Positions 1 to 6,614 of a DNA stretch of 11,073 bases are shown here, piece by piece. This DNA comes from an uncultured Agathobacter sp. (GTDB lineage: Bacteria > Bacillota > Clostridia > Lachnospirales > Lachnospiraceae), in NCBI GenBank assembly GCA_934316545.1, contig CAKRDT010000041.1:1-11073 (forward strand), read 5' to 3'. Each line of letters starts with the position of its first letter. Position 1 is the first letter of the stretch. The notes beneath the pieces were generated by a model, which was given only the letters and a program-made list of their open reading frames with translations, had not been told where the DNA came from and did no database searches. Position numbers and translations under genes: made by a program.

Positions 1-103
1 CTCAGTCCTGAATTTTTCTCAATGATTTTCAAAATCTTTCAAGGTTTTTCACTGTTCAGTTATCAAGGTTCTTTGTTTTGTTGTCAACTGCGACAACTTC
101 TTA
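1..103 (-). ncRNA. Partial leader transcript of a probable rRNA operon (gene lies beyond left edge)
   Basis: Read on the minus strand, this stretch lies just downstream of two strong tandem promoters. It contains a short hairpin (80-85 GTTGTC pairing with 92-97 GACAAC), then a segment with CCTTGATAACTGAACAGTG and a second CCTTGAAAG nearby. From memory, such CCTTGA-AACTGAACA segments are typical of rRNA precursor leaders and spacers in Clostridia, where they contribute to antitermination or processing stems. No mature 16S or 23S start is visible, so the assignment rests on promoter strength and leader style only. It could instead lead a tRNA cluster or another highly expressed stable RNA. Confidence 0.5.
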
Positions 104-132
104 AGTATATCAGATGTTCAACCGCTTGTCAA
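104..132 (-). promoter_or_regulatory. Promoter P1, nearest the left edge, rRNA-type
   Basis: The minus strand shows -35 TTGACA (127-132), a 17-base spacer and -10 TATACT (104-109). An A/T-rich run (AAATTAAAAAAAG) just upstream of the -35 looks like an UP element. The near-consensus boxes and UP element suggest a very strong promoter firing leftward out of the window. Confidence 0.8.
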
Positions 133-209
133 CAACTTTTTTTAATTTATTTATTCGCTTTATCGCGATTTGCATCGATTTGTGTCGTGCCTCACGAGTC
201 AGCTTAGTT

Positions 210-238
210 ATAATATCATGCGTCTTTTTCAAAGTCAA
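210..238 (-). promoter_or_regulatory. Promoter P2, upstream tandem copy of P1
   Basis: The minus strand shows -35 TTGACT (233-238), a 17-base spacer and -10 TATTAT (210-215). Like P1 it is preceded by GTTG and an A-rich stretch. Two promoters of identical spacing about 106 bases apart and pointing the same way are characteristic of rRNA operons. Confidence 0.7.
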
Positions 239-269
239 CAACAATTTTCATTTTTTTCGAAGAAATTTA

Positions 270-301
270 AAGCACCACAAGATATTGTTCCTGTGGCGCT
301 T
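270..301 (-). terminator. Possible terminator after the cvpA-like gene
   Basis: On the minus strand AAGCGCCACA (292-301) pairs with TGTGGTGCTT (270-279), a 10-bp stem with one G-U pair and a 12-base loop, about 35 bases past the stop codon. The following tract (TAAATTTCTT) is only moderately T-rich. The G-U pair becomes A-C on the plus strand, which supports the minus orientation. The site would insulate the operon from the strong rRNA-type promoters downstream. Confidence 0.55.
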
Positions 302-335
302 ATCAACCGCAATTCCGATGCCTTTTCACGTTATA

Positions 336-1064
336 TTACAGAAAAGTCATCAGTAATGTAAGTACTAAATTGTTTTCATATATCCAGACAAGAAGTGGCG
401 ATTCATAGATATACGAAATCAAAGCAATTCCTATATCCGTTGCTCCTGCCATCGCAATAATCGCAAACGCAAGCCATATAATGAGAATTCCTTTCACGAA
501 CCCTGCAAATAATCCCAAGCTTCTGTTGATTCCTCCAATCAGAGGCAGCTTTTCTACAACGCGCAATACCACTGACAACAAATGAAATGAAATCAAAGCA
601 ATCAGCAGAACAAGTACGAATGCAATCACTCTCATTGCCAGACTTGTCGCACGCCCCGCAACCGCATGATAGGCTCCGCTTTCCTCAAACAGCCGATCCG
701 CTATCTGATTGGTATCAAAAAGTTTATTCATGACCGCATCCGGAAGCTTCATCTGGAGATCATGATATTTATCACTTTTAGTAGCACTCTCCTGTGCCGC
801 TTCCTCTTGATCCGGTTCAGACGTCTGTCCATCGTCATGCCGAACAAGTTCATGCAGCTTATCGCTGCACCCGGCCTCTATGCGATTATCAATATTTGTT
901 TTTTCCGTCAGCATATTTGCCACATAGGGAGTCGCCCATGTAACAAATGCCAGGATCGCAATCCACGCCAGCATCGAATATACAACGCGAAGAAATCCTT
1001 TGGAGAATCCCCACACAATATTCCCTGCCATTACCAGAATCACAATGATCAATAACCAATTCAC
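336..1064 (-). CDS. CvpA-like integral membrane protein with an extended loop
   Basis: This 242-residue membrane protein resembles the CvpA (colicin V production) family, whose members are multi-pass inner-membrane proteins of poorly defined role. Hydrophobic segments lie at about residues 2-20, 28-50, 140-167 and 183-207. The N-terminal layout (short helix, GFSKGFLR turn, second helix) and the later GGINRSLGLFAGFVKG segment are typical of the family. Between helices two and three is a polar, acidic insert (about 55-130), longer than in usual CvpA proteins of roughly 160-180 residues. The start is a GTG (1062-1064) overlapping the TGA of the upstream gene as GTGA, with GAGGT nine bases before it, so translation is probably coupled to that gene. 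Family assignment is fairly good; the exact function is unknown. Confidence 0.75.
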   Translation of the reverse strand: MNWLLIIVILVMAGNIVWGFSKGFLRVVYSMLAWIAILAFVTWATPYVANMLTEKTNIDNRIEAGCSDKLHELVRHDDGQTSEPDQEEAAQESATKSDKYHDLQMKLPDAVMNKLFDTNQIADRLFEESGAYHAVAGRATSLAMRVIAFVLVLLIALISFHLLSVVLRVVEKLPLIGGINRSLGLFAGFVKGILIIWLAFAIIAMAGATDIGIALISYIYESPLLVWIYENNLVLTLLMTFL

Positions 1065-2257
1065 TTTAATCGTACCTCGTCCGTTTCTCCGCTTAAAACA
1101 AATGTATAACTCGATGCATCCGCTCCGGACAGAATCTTATACAACGGCTGATCAAATGTATATGCAAATTTACGGATACTGTGTATCGTGTAAATCTCAC
1201 AATTGTAATCATCGCGCACGCACACTTCATTACCATCAAGGAACTCGATACAATTATAAGCAATCGCAGTATCATTCTCCATCGCGGTATTTCCGTTCAG
1301 ATCGTACACTTTAATATGCCAGTTCCCCTCTTTTGCAGCACTTGAGTAGGTAACGCCTACATACTTATTATTGCAAAAGACGCTTTGGACTTCCTGCTCA
1401 AAATCCACCTGGCGCTTAAGCGCTGGCTTTTGTGCCCCCTCAAACACCAGAAATCCTGTATCCGACAATGCCACCATACGATCCGATGCGACATAGGAAA
1501 TTTCTGAAATGAGCATATCTTCATAATGATATGTTCCTACATTATTATCAATTTCATTCTGTCCGACCGATCCAAAGTTATAAAAACTAATCGTTGAGCT
1601 GACTTTGCCATCTTTTACATTGAGCATATCCACCGCAAGCTTTTGCGCGTCATAAGAGAGTGCTATATCAACCGGAAAGCTTCCCTTTTCCACATAAAAC
1701 TCACCATTTGCAAGTTCGTTTCCCTTACGGTCATACAGGCGCACGGTAGAGACATTGTCTTCCTTCATCAGAACCGCAATCGTTCCCTGATTTGCCACAC
1801 ATACTGTACGGATCGGAGTTGAAGTTTCTATCTTCTTCGCAAGTCCCGTTGTCGTCATAATATAAATAGAAGTTCCACCCTGATCATAGATTGCCAGATA
1901 ATCCTCGCAAGTCGACAGCATTGGCGTACTCATTTCAAACGACTGATTCCAGATCAATTCATTATCATTGTTGCGATAAACAATACCATCGTTATTATAC
2001 TCTACTGTCTTCCCCTGGAAAGTCTCATATTTTGCCGATCCACTGTCCTGTTGCTCCGTCTTGCTGCGTATTTCATAGGAATCGTAACTGCGCAATGCAT
2101 TCCATAATTGTGTTCCCGCAAAAAGCAGTATGATTGCAAATACTACACAAATCACCCGGCGCACTATTTTATGTCTGTGCCGGCGGATTTGTTCCTCCAT
2201 TTCCTCCTGCATACTGTCATCGATCTCTACGGTTTTAAAATCCTTTTTTTCCGCCAC
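1061..2257 (-). CDS. DUF5711-type single-pass membrane protein
   Basis: This 398-residue protein has a charged cytoplasmic N-terminus (1-32, rich in Glu, Arg and His), one transmembrane helix at about 33-53, and a large extracytoplasmic domain. The outer domain is made of repeated short beta-type stretches (for example GIVYRNNDNELIW, TVRLYDRKGNEL and IKVYDLNGNT), suggesting a beta-propeller-like sensor or binding module; this is inference from pattern. It matches my memory of DUF5711 proteins next to CvpA in Lachnospiraceae. No catalytic motif is visible. The start is GTG (2255-2257) with GGAGAG upstream at good spacing; nearby ATG triplets are out of frame. Its last codons overlap the cvpA-like start. 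Confidence 0.7.
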   Translation of the reverse strand: MAEKKDFKTVEIDDSMQEEMEEQIRRHRHKIVRRVICVVFAIILLFAGTQLWNALRSYDSYEIRSKTEQQDSGSAKYETFQGKTVEYNNDGIVYRNNDNELIWNQSFEMSTPMLSTCEDYLAIYDQGGTSIYIMTTTGLAKKIETSTPIRTVCVANQGTIAVLMKEDNVSTVRLYDRKGNELANGEFYVEKGSFPVDIALSYDAQKLAVDMLNVKDGKVSSTISFYNFGSVGQNEIDNNVGTYHYEDMLISEISYVASDRMVALSDTGFLVFEGAQKPALKRQVDFEQEVQSVFCNNKYVGVTYSSAAKEGNWHIKVYDLNGNTAMENDTAIAYNCIEFLDGNEVCVRDDYNCEIYTIHSIRKFAYTFDQPLYKILSGADASSYTFVLSGETDEVRLK

Positions 2258-2300
2258 CGTTCATCTCTCCTCATGCCTTATCATTACGTTCAATGCCACA

Positions 2301-2309
2301 ATTATATCA
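2301..2309 (-). promoter_or_regulatory. Extended -10 promoter for the DUF5711-cvpA pair
   Basis: On the minus strand TGATATAAT (an extended -10, TGnTATAAT) lies about 45 bases before the GTG start at 2257 and just after the LysM gene. No good -35 box is seen at 17 bases, as expected for an extended -10 promoter. The pair may also be read through from the LysM gene. Confidence 0.5.
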
Positions 2310-2321
2310 TTCCCTAACCGA

Positions 2322-3488
2322 TTACGGAAGTAACAATTTCTGATCAACGCGCAGATCATCCGCATCTTCTAAGTGATTGCAGTCTTTCAATTCATTCATT
2401 TTTTCTGTCGATCCATATACTTTATTACAGATTGACGTAAGAGTGTCTCCTGCCTTTACAATATAATATTCCGATTGTTCAGCCTTCGCATTTGTTTCCT
2501 CACTCTCCGGCTTTTCCGATATCATGCGATCCTCCTCCACATCGTTTTCGATTTTTCGCACATCCCCCGCTTCCATCGACTCAATCGGAATAAGGTCTAA
2601 CGTTTCCGTATAGGTTTCACCCATATTCTGCGTGTCGCCTATGACCGCCTCCTGTGTTTCCGCAATCTCAGTACCGACCAGCACCTGCGGTTTATGTTCC
2701 TCTTTATTTCCGAAAGATGATGCGATCGTCTGTATCGCCCTTTCCAGCCCCGGTACATGTATACGATTCTGAACAATTCCCATCCCAACAATCACGACCA
2801 GCAATGCTACCGCCGCCGTCATCGCATATGAAACAGCCTGGGAAGCCTCCTGTGCCTGCGGTTTTCTCCGTGTTGTCTTCCCCCGCGATCCGCCTTCCGG
2901 CTCCGTTATCGGAACCGTCCCGCCCCGCATGCGTTTCGGCATCTCAACAACCACCTCAGGGGGACACACCTGTCGCAATTCCCGCGCATAAAATATATAA
3001 AATCCTTCTTTCTTGTGAAGCCAGTTTCCTTTATTAATATAGAAGGTCTCTTCTCCTTCAAAGCTATCCATCAGGAAAAGGACCTGATGTGCACCGCCGA
3101 ATTGCTCCCTATGTATCATTTCAAGTTCCTGCGTCATACTGGGTGCATATCCTTTTTGATCCATTGCCCATCCAACAATAATAGAGTTCTCATATGACCG
3201 TTTAATTTCCCGGAATACATCACTCCATACACGATTGTTCCATTGTGGCAGATTTTGAACAAACTCCATTTTCAGAACCGGAATCGCCGCCTCAATAAAG
3301 GTCGTATACCGTCCCTGTATGCATTCTGTATGCCCCATAAACACAAACACCTTTTTCTCTGCATAATCCTCTTCGTGAATTCTTGCATACACTGCATTTT
3401 CTATATAGATTTTGTCTTCCTGTGTCGGTGTCCCGATTTGGCGGATGTTCTTCAGATCTCGTTCATTCTTCGTCTCAATATCAATCAT
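2322..3488 (-). CDS. Membrane-anchored LysM protein with an MPN/JAB-like N-terminal domain
   Basis: With its start at 3488 this protein has 388 residues. That ATG is chosen because AAGGAG lies seven bases upstream; a longer frame to 3605 lacks a ribosome site and has unlikely N-terminal sequence. Domains in order: a folded N-terminal domain (about 28-172), a Gly/Arg/Lys-rich linker (185-212), one transmembrane helix (about 219-239), an acidic low-complexity stalk (about 270-338), and a C-terminal LysM domain (341-388, starting YYIVKAGDTLTSICNKVYGS). LysM binds peptidoglycan, so the C-terminus is probably outside and the N-terminal domain inside the cell. The N-terminal domain contains IIVGWAMDQKGYAPS followed by an IHREQF helix and VLFLMD. 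This resembles the MPN/JAB layout (GWYHSHPG, then helix, then strand) but without the metal-binding His pair, so if related it would be inactive. The MPN link is inference. The protein may connect an internal signal with the cell wall. Confidence 0.75.
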   Translation of the reverse strand: MIDIETKNERDLKNIRQIGTPTQEDKIYIENAVYARIHEEDYAEKKVFVFMGHTECIQGRYTTFIEAAIPVLKMEFVQNLPQWNNRVWSDVFREIKRSYENSIIVGWAMDQKGYAPSMTQELEMIHREQFGGAHQVLFLMDSFEGEETFYINKGNWLHKKEGFYIFYARELRQVCPPEVVVEMPKRMRGGTVPITEPEGGSRGKTTRRKPQAQEASQAVSYAMTAAVALLVVIVGMGIVQNRIHVPGLERAIQTIASSFGNKEEHKPQVLVGTEIAETQEAVIGDTQNMGETYTETLDLIPIESMEAGDVRKIENDVEEDRMISEKPESEETNAKAEQSEYYIVKAGDTLTSICNKVYGSTEKMNELKDCNHLEDADDLRVDQKLLLP

Positions 3489-3512
3489 TTGCCCACTCCT
3501 TATCCAACAAAT

Positions 3513-3531
3513 CATAAGATTTTTTCTTATG
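3513..3531. repeat. Small inverted repeat before the LysM gene
   Basis: CATAAGA-TTTTT-TCTTATG is a perfect 7-bp inverted repeat with a five-base loop, about 25 bases upstream of the LysM start codon. It could be a leader hairpin or protein-binding site. I found no convincing -35/-10 pair nearby, so its role is open. Confidence 0.4.
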
Positions 3532-3632
3532 CTAACACATCGGATCAGGAGAATTTTGGAAAAAGCTGACAGGTTTTCAAAAAAGTGAATGACAAATTTC
3601 GACACGTTTATTTGAAGGAATTTCCCATGATC

Positions 3633-3661
3633 AAAAATAAGCTGCCGCTTTCGCGACAGCT
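3633..3661 (-). terminator. Rho-independent terminator of the transketolase operon
   Basis: On the minus strand AGCTGTCGC, loop GAAA, GCGGCAGCT forms a strong stem with a GAAA tetraloop, followed by TATTTTTG. It begins 12 bases after the TAA of the transketolase C-terminal gene. The strong stem, tetraloop and T tract make this the clearest single-direction terminator in the window. Confidence 0.85.
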
Positions 3662-3673
3662 CAAAAAATCATG

Positions 3674-4615
3674 TTATTTACAGAATGCTTTCACTTTCTT
3701 GTAGATACCTTCTGCATCCAATTCATATTTGTGAATCAATTCAACTGCCGGTCCGGACTCGCCAAATTTATCATTCACACCAATACGCATCATCTTCGTC
3801 GGTGCTTTCTCAATAAGTACTTCTGCAACCGCGCTTCCAAGGCCTCCGATAACAGAATGTTCCTCCACTGTTACAACCTTTCCGGTTTTTGTCGCAGATG
3901 CAACGACCAGTTCCTCATCAATCGGCTTAATCGTATGAATGTTGATCACCTCTGCAGAGATTCCGTCCTTCTCAAGCATTCTGGCAGCTTCAAGTGCCTC
4001 AGACACTTCAAGACCGGTTGCAAAAATTGACACGTCCGTGCCCTCTTTTAATGTAATACCTTTACCGATTTCAAACCTATAATCTGCGTTGTCATTGATC
4101 ACCGGTACTGCAAGACGTCCAAAACGAAGATATACCGGTCCTACATAATCATATGCCGCTTTTACCGCCGCACGCGCCTCAACATCATCGGATGGATTGA
4201 TCACAACCATTCCCGGAATTTCACGCATCAAAGCAAGATCCTCAAGGCACTGATGCGTTGCACCATCCTCACCGACAGAGATACCGGCATGTGTTGCACC
4301 GATCTTAACATTTAAATGAGGGTAACCGATCGAATTGCGAACCTGTTCATAGTTACGTCCCGCTACAAACATCGCAAAAGAACTGATAAAAGGTACTTTG
4401 CCACAGGCAGCAAGTCCTGCTGCAATGCCGGTCATATTACACTCTGCAATACCGCAGTCCCAATGGCGCTCCGGAAACGCTTTCTGAAAAATGCAGGTTT
4501 TTGTTGCGCCTGCAAGATCCGCATCGAGTACGATCAGATTCTCATGTTCCTTACCAAGTTCTACTAATGCGTTACCATAACTGTCACGCGTTGCAATCTT
4601 CTTTACTTCTGACAT
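3674..4615 (-). CDS. Transketolase, C-terminal subunit
   Basis: This 313-residue protein is the second half of a split transketolase, the thiamine-diphosphate enzyme moving two-carbon ketol units between sugar phosphates in the non-oxidative pentose phosphate pathway. It holds the pyrimidine-binding domain (about 5-170) and the C-terminal transketolase domain (about 185-305). GIAECNMTGIAAGLA near residue 55 contains the conserved Glu58 expected to activate the cofactor's aminopyrimidine. GATHAGISVGEDGATHQ carries conserved His residues of the substrate channel. The start ATG (4613-4615) has AGGTG seven bases upstream and overlaps the end of the N-terminal subunit gene by 13 bases, favouring equal synthesis of the two chains. 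A terminator follows. Related DXP synthase or pyruvate dehydrogenase E1 beta chains are less likely given the partner gene. Confidence 0.92.
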   Translation of the reverse strand: MSEVKKIATRDSYGNALVELGKEHENLIVLDADLAGATKTCIFQKAFPERHWDCGIAECNMTGIAAGLAACGKVPFISSFAMFVAGRNYEQVRNSIGYPHLNVKIGATHAGISVGEDGATHQCLEDLALMREIPGMVVINPSDDVEARAAVKAAYDYVGPVYLRFGRLAVPVINDNADYRFEIGKGITLKEGTDVSIFATGLEVSEALEAARMLEKDGISAEVINIHTIKPIDEELVVASATKTGKVVTVEEHSVIGGLGSAVAEVLIEKAPTKMMRIGVNDKFGESGPAVELIHKYELDAEGIYKKVKAFCK

Positions 4616-5439
4616 AATGCTTCACCTGCCTTCTCGAGTTCTTCCATAGCGATCTTGTATTCGTCATCGTTTGGCGCTTTGCCGTGCCATCCTGCCTGAT
4701 TTTCCATATAAGAAACGCCTTTTCCCTTAATGGTCTTAGCGATAATTGCGGTCGGCTGTCCCTTGGTTTCACGCGCTTCCTTAAAAGCAGCACGAATCTC
4801 ATCAAAATTATTGCCATCAATTACAATCGTGTGGAAATTAAATGCTTCAAATTTCTTGTCGATCGGGTACGGAGAGCAGACTTTGTCAATTTCTCCGTCA
4901 ATCTGCAGATTGTTGTTGTCGACGATTACAACGAGGTTGTCCAACTTGCGGTGTCCTGCCCACATCGCAGCTTCCCAGATCTGTCCCTCCTGGATCTCGC
5001 CGTCTCCGGTCAGTGTATAAACACGATAATCCTTGTTGTCAAATTTTCCGGCAGCAGCCATACCAACAGCGGCAGACACACCCTGTCCGAGCGATCCGCT
5101 GGACATATCAACACCCGGAATATGTTTCATATCCGGATGTCCCTGCAGATAAGATCCGGTGTGGCGGAGTGTAGTGAGATCTTCCTTCGGGAAAAATCCT
5201 TTCTCCGCAAGAGTCGAATAATATGCCGGGGCCACATGACCCTTAGACAATACAAAACGATCCCGATTCTCATCCTTAGGATTTTTAGGATCAACATTTA
5301 ATTCTTCAAAATATAAATACGTGAAAATGTCAGCAGAAGACAATGATCCACCCGGATGTCCGGACTTTGCACTGTGTACTGCAGTTACAATACTCTTGCG
5401 AATTTCATTCGCAATCTTTTCCAGCTCTAAATTATTCAT
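4603..5439 (-). CDS. Transketolase, N-terminal subunit
   Basis: This 278-residue protein is the diphosphate-binding half of a two-gene transketolase. SAKSGHPGGSLS (about 23-34) has the conserved His28, FVLSKGHVAPAYY (62-74) holds His68, and DMSSGSLGQG (111-120) is typical. The thiamine-diphosphate motif runs from GDGEIQEGQIWEA (145 onward) to VDNNNLQIDG (173-182), the classical GDG...N arrangement binding the magnesium ion. The length fits N-terminal subunits, which end before the pyrimidine domain. AAGGAG lies five bases before the ATG. The gene has its own promoter between it and recR and is followed directly by its partner. The two chains should form the active enzyme in the cytoplasm. Confidence 0.93.
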   Translation of the reverse strand: MNNLELEKIANEIRKSIVTAVHSAKSGHPGGSLSSADIFTYLYFEELNVDPKNPKDENRDRFVLSKGHVAPAYYSTLAEKGFFPKEDLTTLRHTGSYLQGHPDMKHIPGVDMSSGSLGQGVSAAVGMAAAGKFDNKDYRVYTLTGDGEIQEGQIWEAAMWAGHRKLDNLVVIVDNNNLQIDGEIDKVCSPYPIDKKFEAFNFHTIVIDGNNFDEIRAAFKEARETKGQPTAIIAKTIKGKGVSYMENQAGWHGKAPNDDEYKIAMEELEKAGEALCQK

Positions 5440-5458
5440 AGGCTCTCCTTTATTTTCT

Positions 5459-5486
5459 TCTATAGAATATTACGGTGATGTGTCAA
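5459..5486 (-). promoter_or_regulatory. Promoter of the transketolase pair
   Basis: On the minus strand -35 TTGACA (5481-5486) and -10 TATAGA (5459-5464) are separated by 16 bases, about 20 bases upstream of the transketolase start codon. An inverted repeat GTGATG-N9-CATCAC (5475-5495) covers the -35 box, a place where a repressor could act. No terminator was seen between recR and this promoter, so read-through from the upstream operon is possible. Confidence 0.7.
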
Positions 5487-5498
5487 ATGCATCACTGT

Positions 5499-6095
5499 TT
5501 ATAACTCTGTTCTTCCTTGTAATGCGCGAAGCAGTGTAACTTCATCAATGTATTCCAGATCTCCGCCAACAGGAACTCCGCTGGCAATCCTCGTCACTTT
5601 AATGCCGGTCGGTTTGATCAGCTTGCTAATATACATCGCGGTCGTCTCTCCCTCAAGGCTCGAATTCGTCGCGATAATCACTTCATCGACATCTCCTTCA
5701 AGGCGTACCATAAGTTCCTTGAGCTTGATATCATTCGGTCCAATTCCGAGCATCGGCGAAATGGCTCCGTGCAATACATGATAGACACCGTCGTACTTAC
5801 CCGTCTTCTCATACGCTACAAGATCACGCGTATTCTCAACCACCATAACGGTCTTGTGATCACGCGCTTCATCACTACATATAGGACAAATTTCCTGATC
5901 TGTCAAGTTAAAGCAGCATTTACAATATTTCACATTATGCTTTGCGGATAAAATTGCAGACGACAATGCTTCCACATGATCCTCCGGCATATTTAATATA
6001 TGAAATGCCAAGCGCTGCGCTGACTTCGCTCCGATTCCAGGCAGCGAAGACAACTCTTCGATCAGTTTTGAAATCTCATGACTGTAATAATCCAT
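5499..6095 (-). CDS. recR: Recombination protein RecR
   Basis: This 198-residue protein has exactly the usual length of RecR, which with RecO/RecF helps load RecA onto gapped DNA. It shows a helix-hairpin-helix region ([17 protein letters not shown], about 16-32), a four-cysteine zinc motif (Cys58, Cys61, Cys70, Cys73 in [17 protein letters not shown]), and a Toprim domain from about residue 80 ([10 protein letters not shown], later [14 protein letters not shown]). It ends with the conserved [20 protein letters not shown] segment. The ATG at 6093-6095 is chosen because the protein then matches the family; in-frame upstream sequence is the ybaB gene read in another frame. The start lies one base after the ybaB stop (TAA-G-ATG), with a GGAGG about 14 bases upstream, so coupling is likely. 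Confidence 0.95.
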   Translation of the reverse strand: MDYYSHEISKLIEELSSLPGIGAKSAQRLAFHILNMPEDHVEALSSAILSAKHNVKYCKCCFNLTDQEICPICSDEARDHKTVMVVENTRDLVAYEKTGKYDGVYHVLHGAISPMLGIGPNDIKLKELMVRLEGDVDEVIIATNSSLEGETTAMYISKLIKPTGIKVTRIASGVPVGGDLEYIDEVTLLRALQGRTEL

Positions 6096-6096
6096 C

Positions 6097-6441
6097 TTAG
6101 AATGGGAATCCTCCACCCAATCCTCCGGTAATCTGTGACATCGACTTCTGGGAAGCCTCATCCACCTGACGCAAAGCCTCGTTGGTCGCTGCCATGATCA
6201 GATCCTCCAGCATCTCGATATCATCCGGGTCAACAACTTCTTCCGCAAGCTTTACTTTCGTCACTTCACGCTTTCCGGATACCGTTACTTCCACTGCACC
6301 GCCTCCTGCCGCCGCTGTAATCTCCTGCTCCTCAAGTGCCTTCTGAGCCTCTTCCATCTGGCGCTGCATCTTTTGTGCCTGTTTCATAATGTTATTCATA
6401 TTTCCCGGCATTCCGCCCGGAAATCCGCCTCTTTTTGCCAT
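6097..6441 (-). CDS. YbaB/EbfC family nucleoid-associated DNA-binding protein
   Basis: This 114-residue protein belongs to the YbaB/EbfC family: small dimeric DNA-binding proteins nearly always encoded between dnaX and recR. It has a Gly/Met-rich N-terminus ([15 protein letters not shown]), a coiled-coil helix (about 13-43, [20 protein letters not shown]), the strand segment [21 protein letters not shown], then [22 protein letters not shown] and a Gly-rich tail GGLGGGFPF. The start is ATG at 6439-6441 with GGAGG eight bases upstream; an ATG five codons earlier overlaps that ribosome site and is less likely. The gene is followed by recR after a single base. The role in recombination or chromosome organisation is inferred from family and position. 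Confidence 0.93.
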   Translation of the reverse strand: MAKRGGFPGGMPGNMNNIMKQAQKMQRQMEEAQKALEEQEITAAAGGGAVEVTVSGKREVTKVKLAEEVVDPDDIEMLEDLIMAATNEALRQVDEASQKSMSQITGGLGGGFPF

Positions 6442-6480
6442 GTGGGTTTCCTCCATATTTTATATTTAATTAAAGTTTTC

Positions 6481-6611
6481 TATGATACACGAATTGCTCC
6501 GTTGCTTTGCAACTCTCGCAATTCTACTTAGCGATACATCAAAAATGTACCGCAGCACTCGCAATCGTTGATTTCGCTTTACGAAATCACTACTTGCTCA
6601 TGTGTATCATA
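6481..6611 (-). repeat. Structured multi-hairpin element between dnaX and ybaB
   Basis: This 131-bp element begins three bases after the dnaX stop and is bounded by perfect 10-bp terminal inverted repeats, TATGATACAC (6481-6490) and GTGTATCATA (6602-6611). Inside, read on the minus strand, are three hairpins. The first is TGATTTCG/CGAAATCA (6569-6589). The second is GCGGTACAT/ATGTATCGC with one G-U pair (6531-6553). The third has two stems, GAATTGC and GTTGC, with complements GCAAC and GCAATTC (6491-6524). The first and third are both preceded by AAGTAG. Together they make a closed four-helix structure in the operon mRNA. It may be a small non-autonomous mobile element or an RNA processing/attenuation site. 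A diverged part copy lies at 9320-9377. No coding frame is evident. Confidence 0.7.
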
Positions 6612-6614
6612 TCA

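Noticed and set aside
3489..3605. A 39-codon N-terminal extension of the LysM protein.
   Set aside because: No ribosome site precedes it, while AAGGAG is ideally placed before the ATG at 3488; the extension also runs through a hairpin in the leader.
4684..5301. A 205-codon plus-strand open frame opposite the transketolase N-terminal gene.
   Set aside because: It is antisense to a highly conserved enzyme gene with all motifs present and shows no family features or ribosome site.
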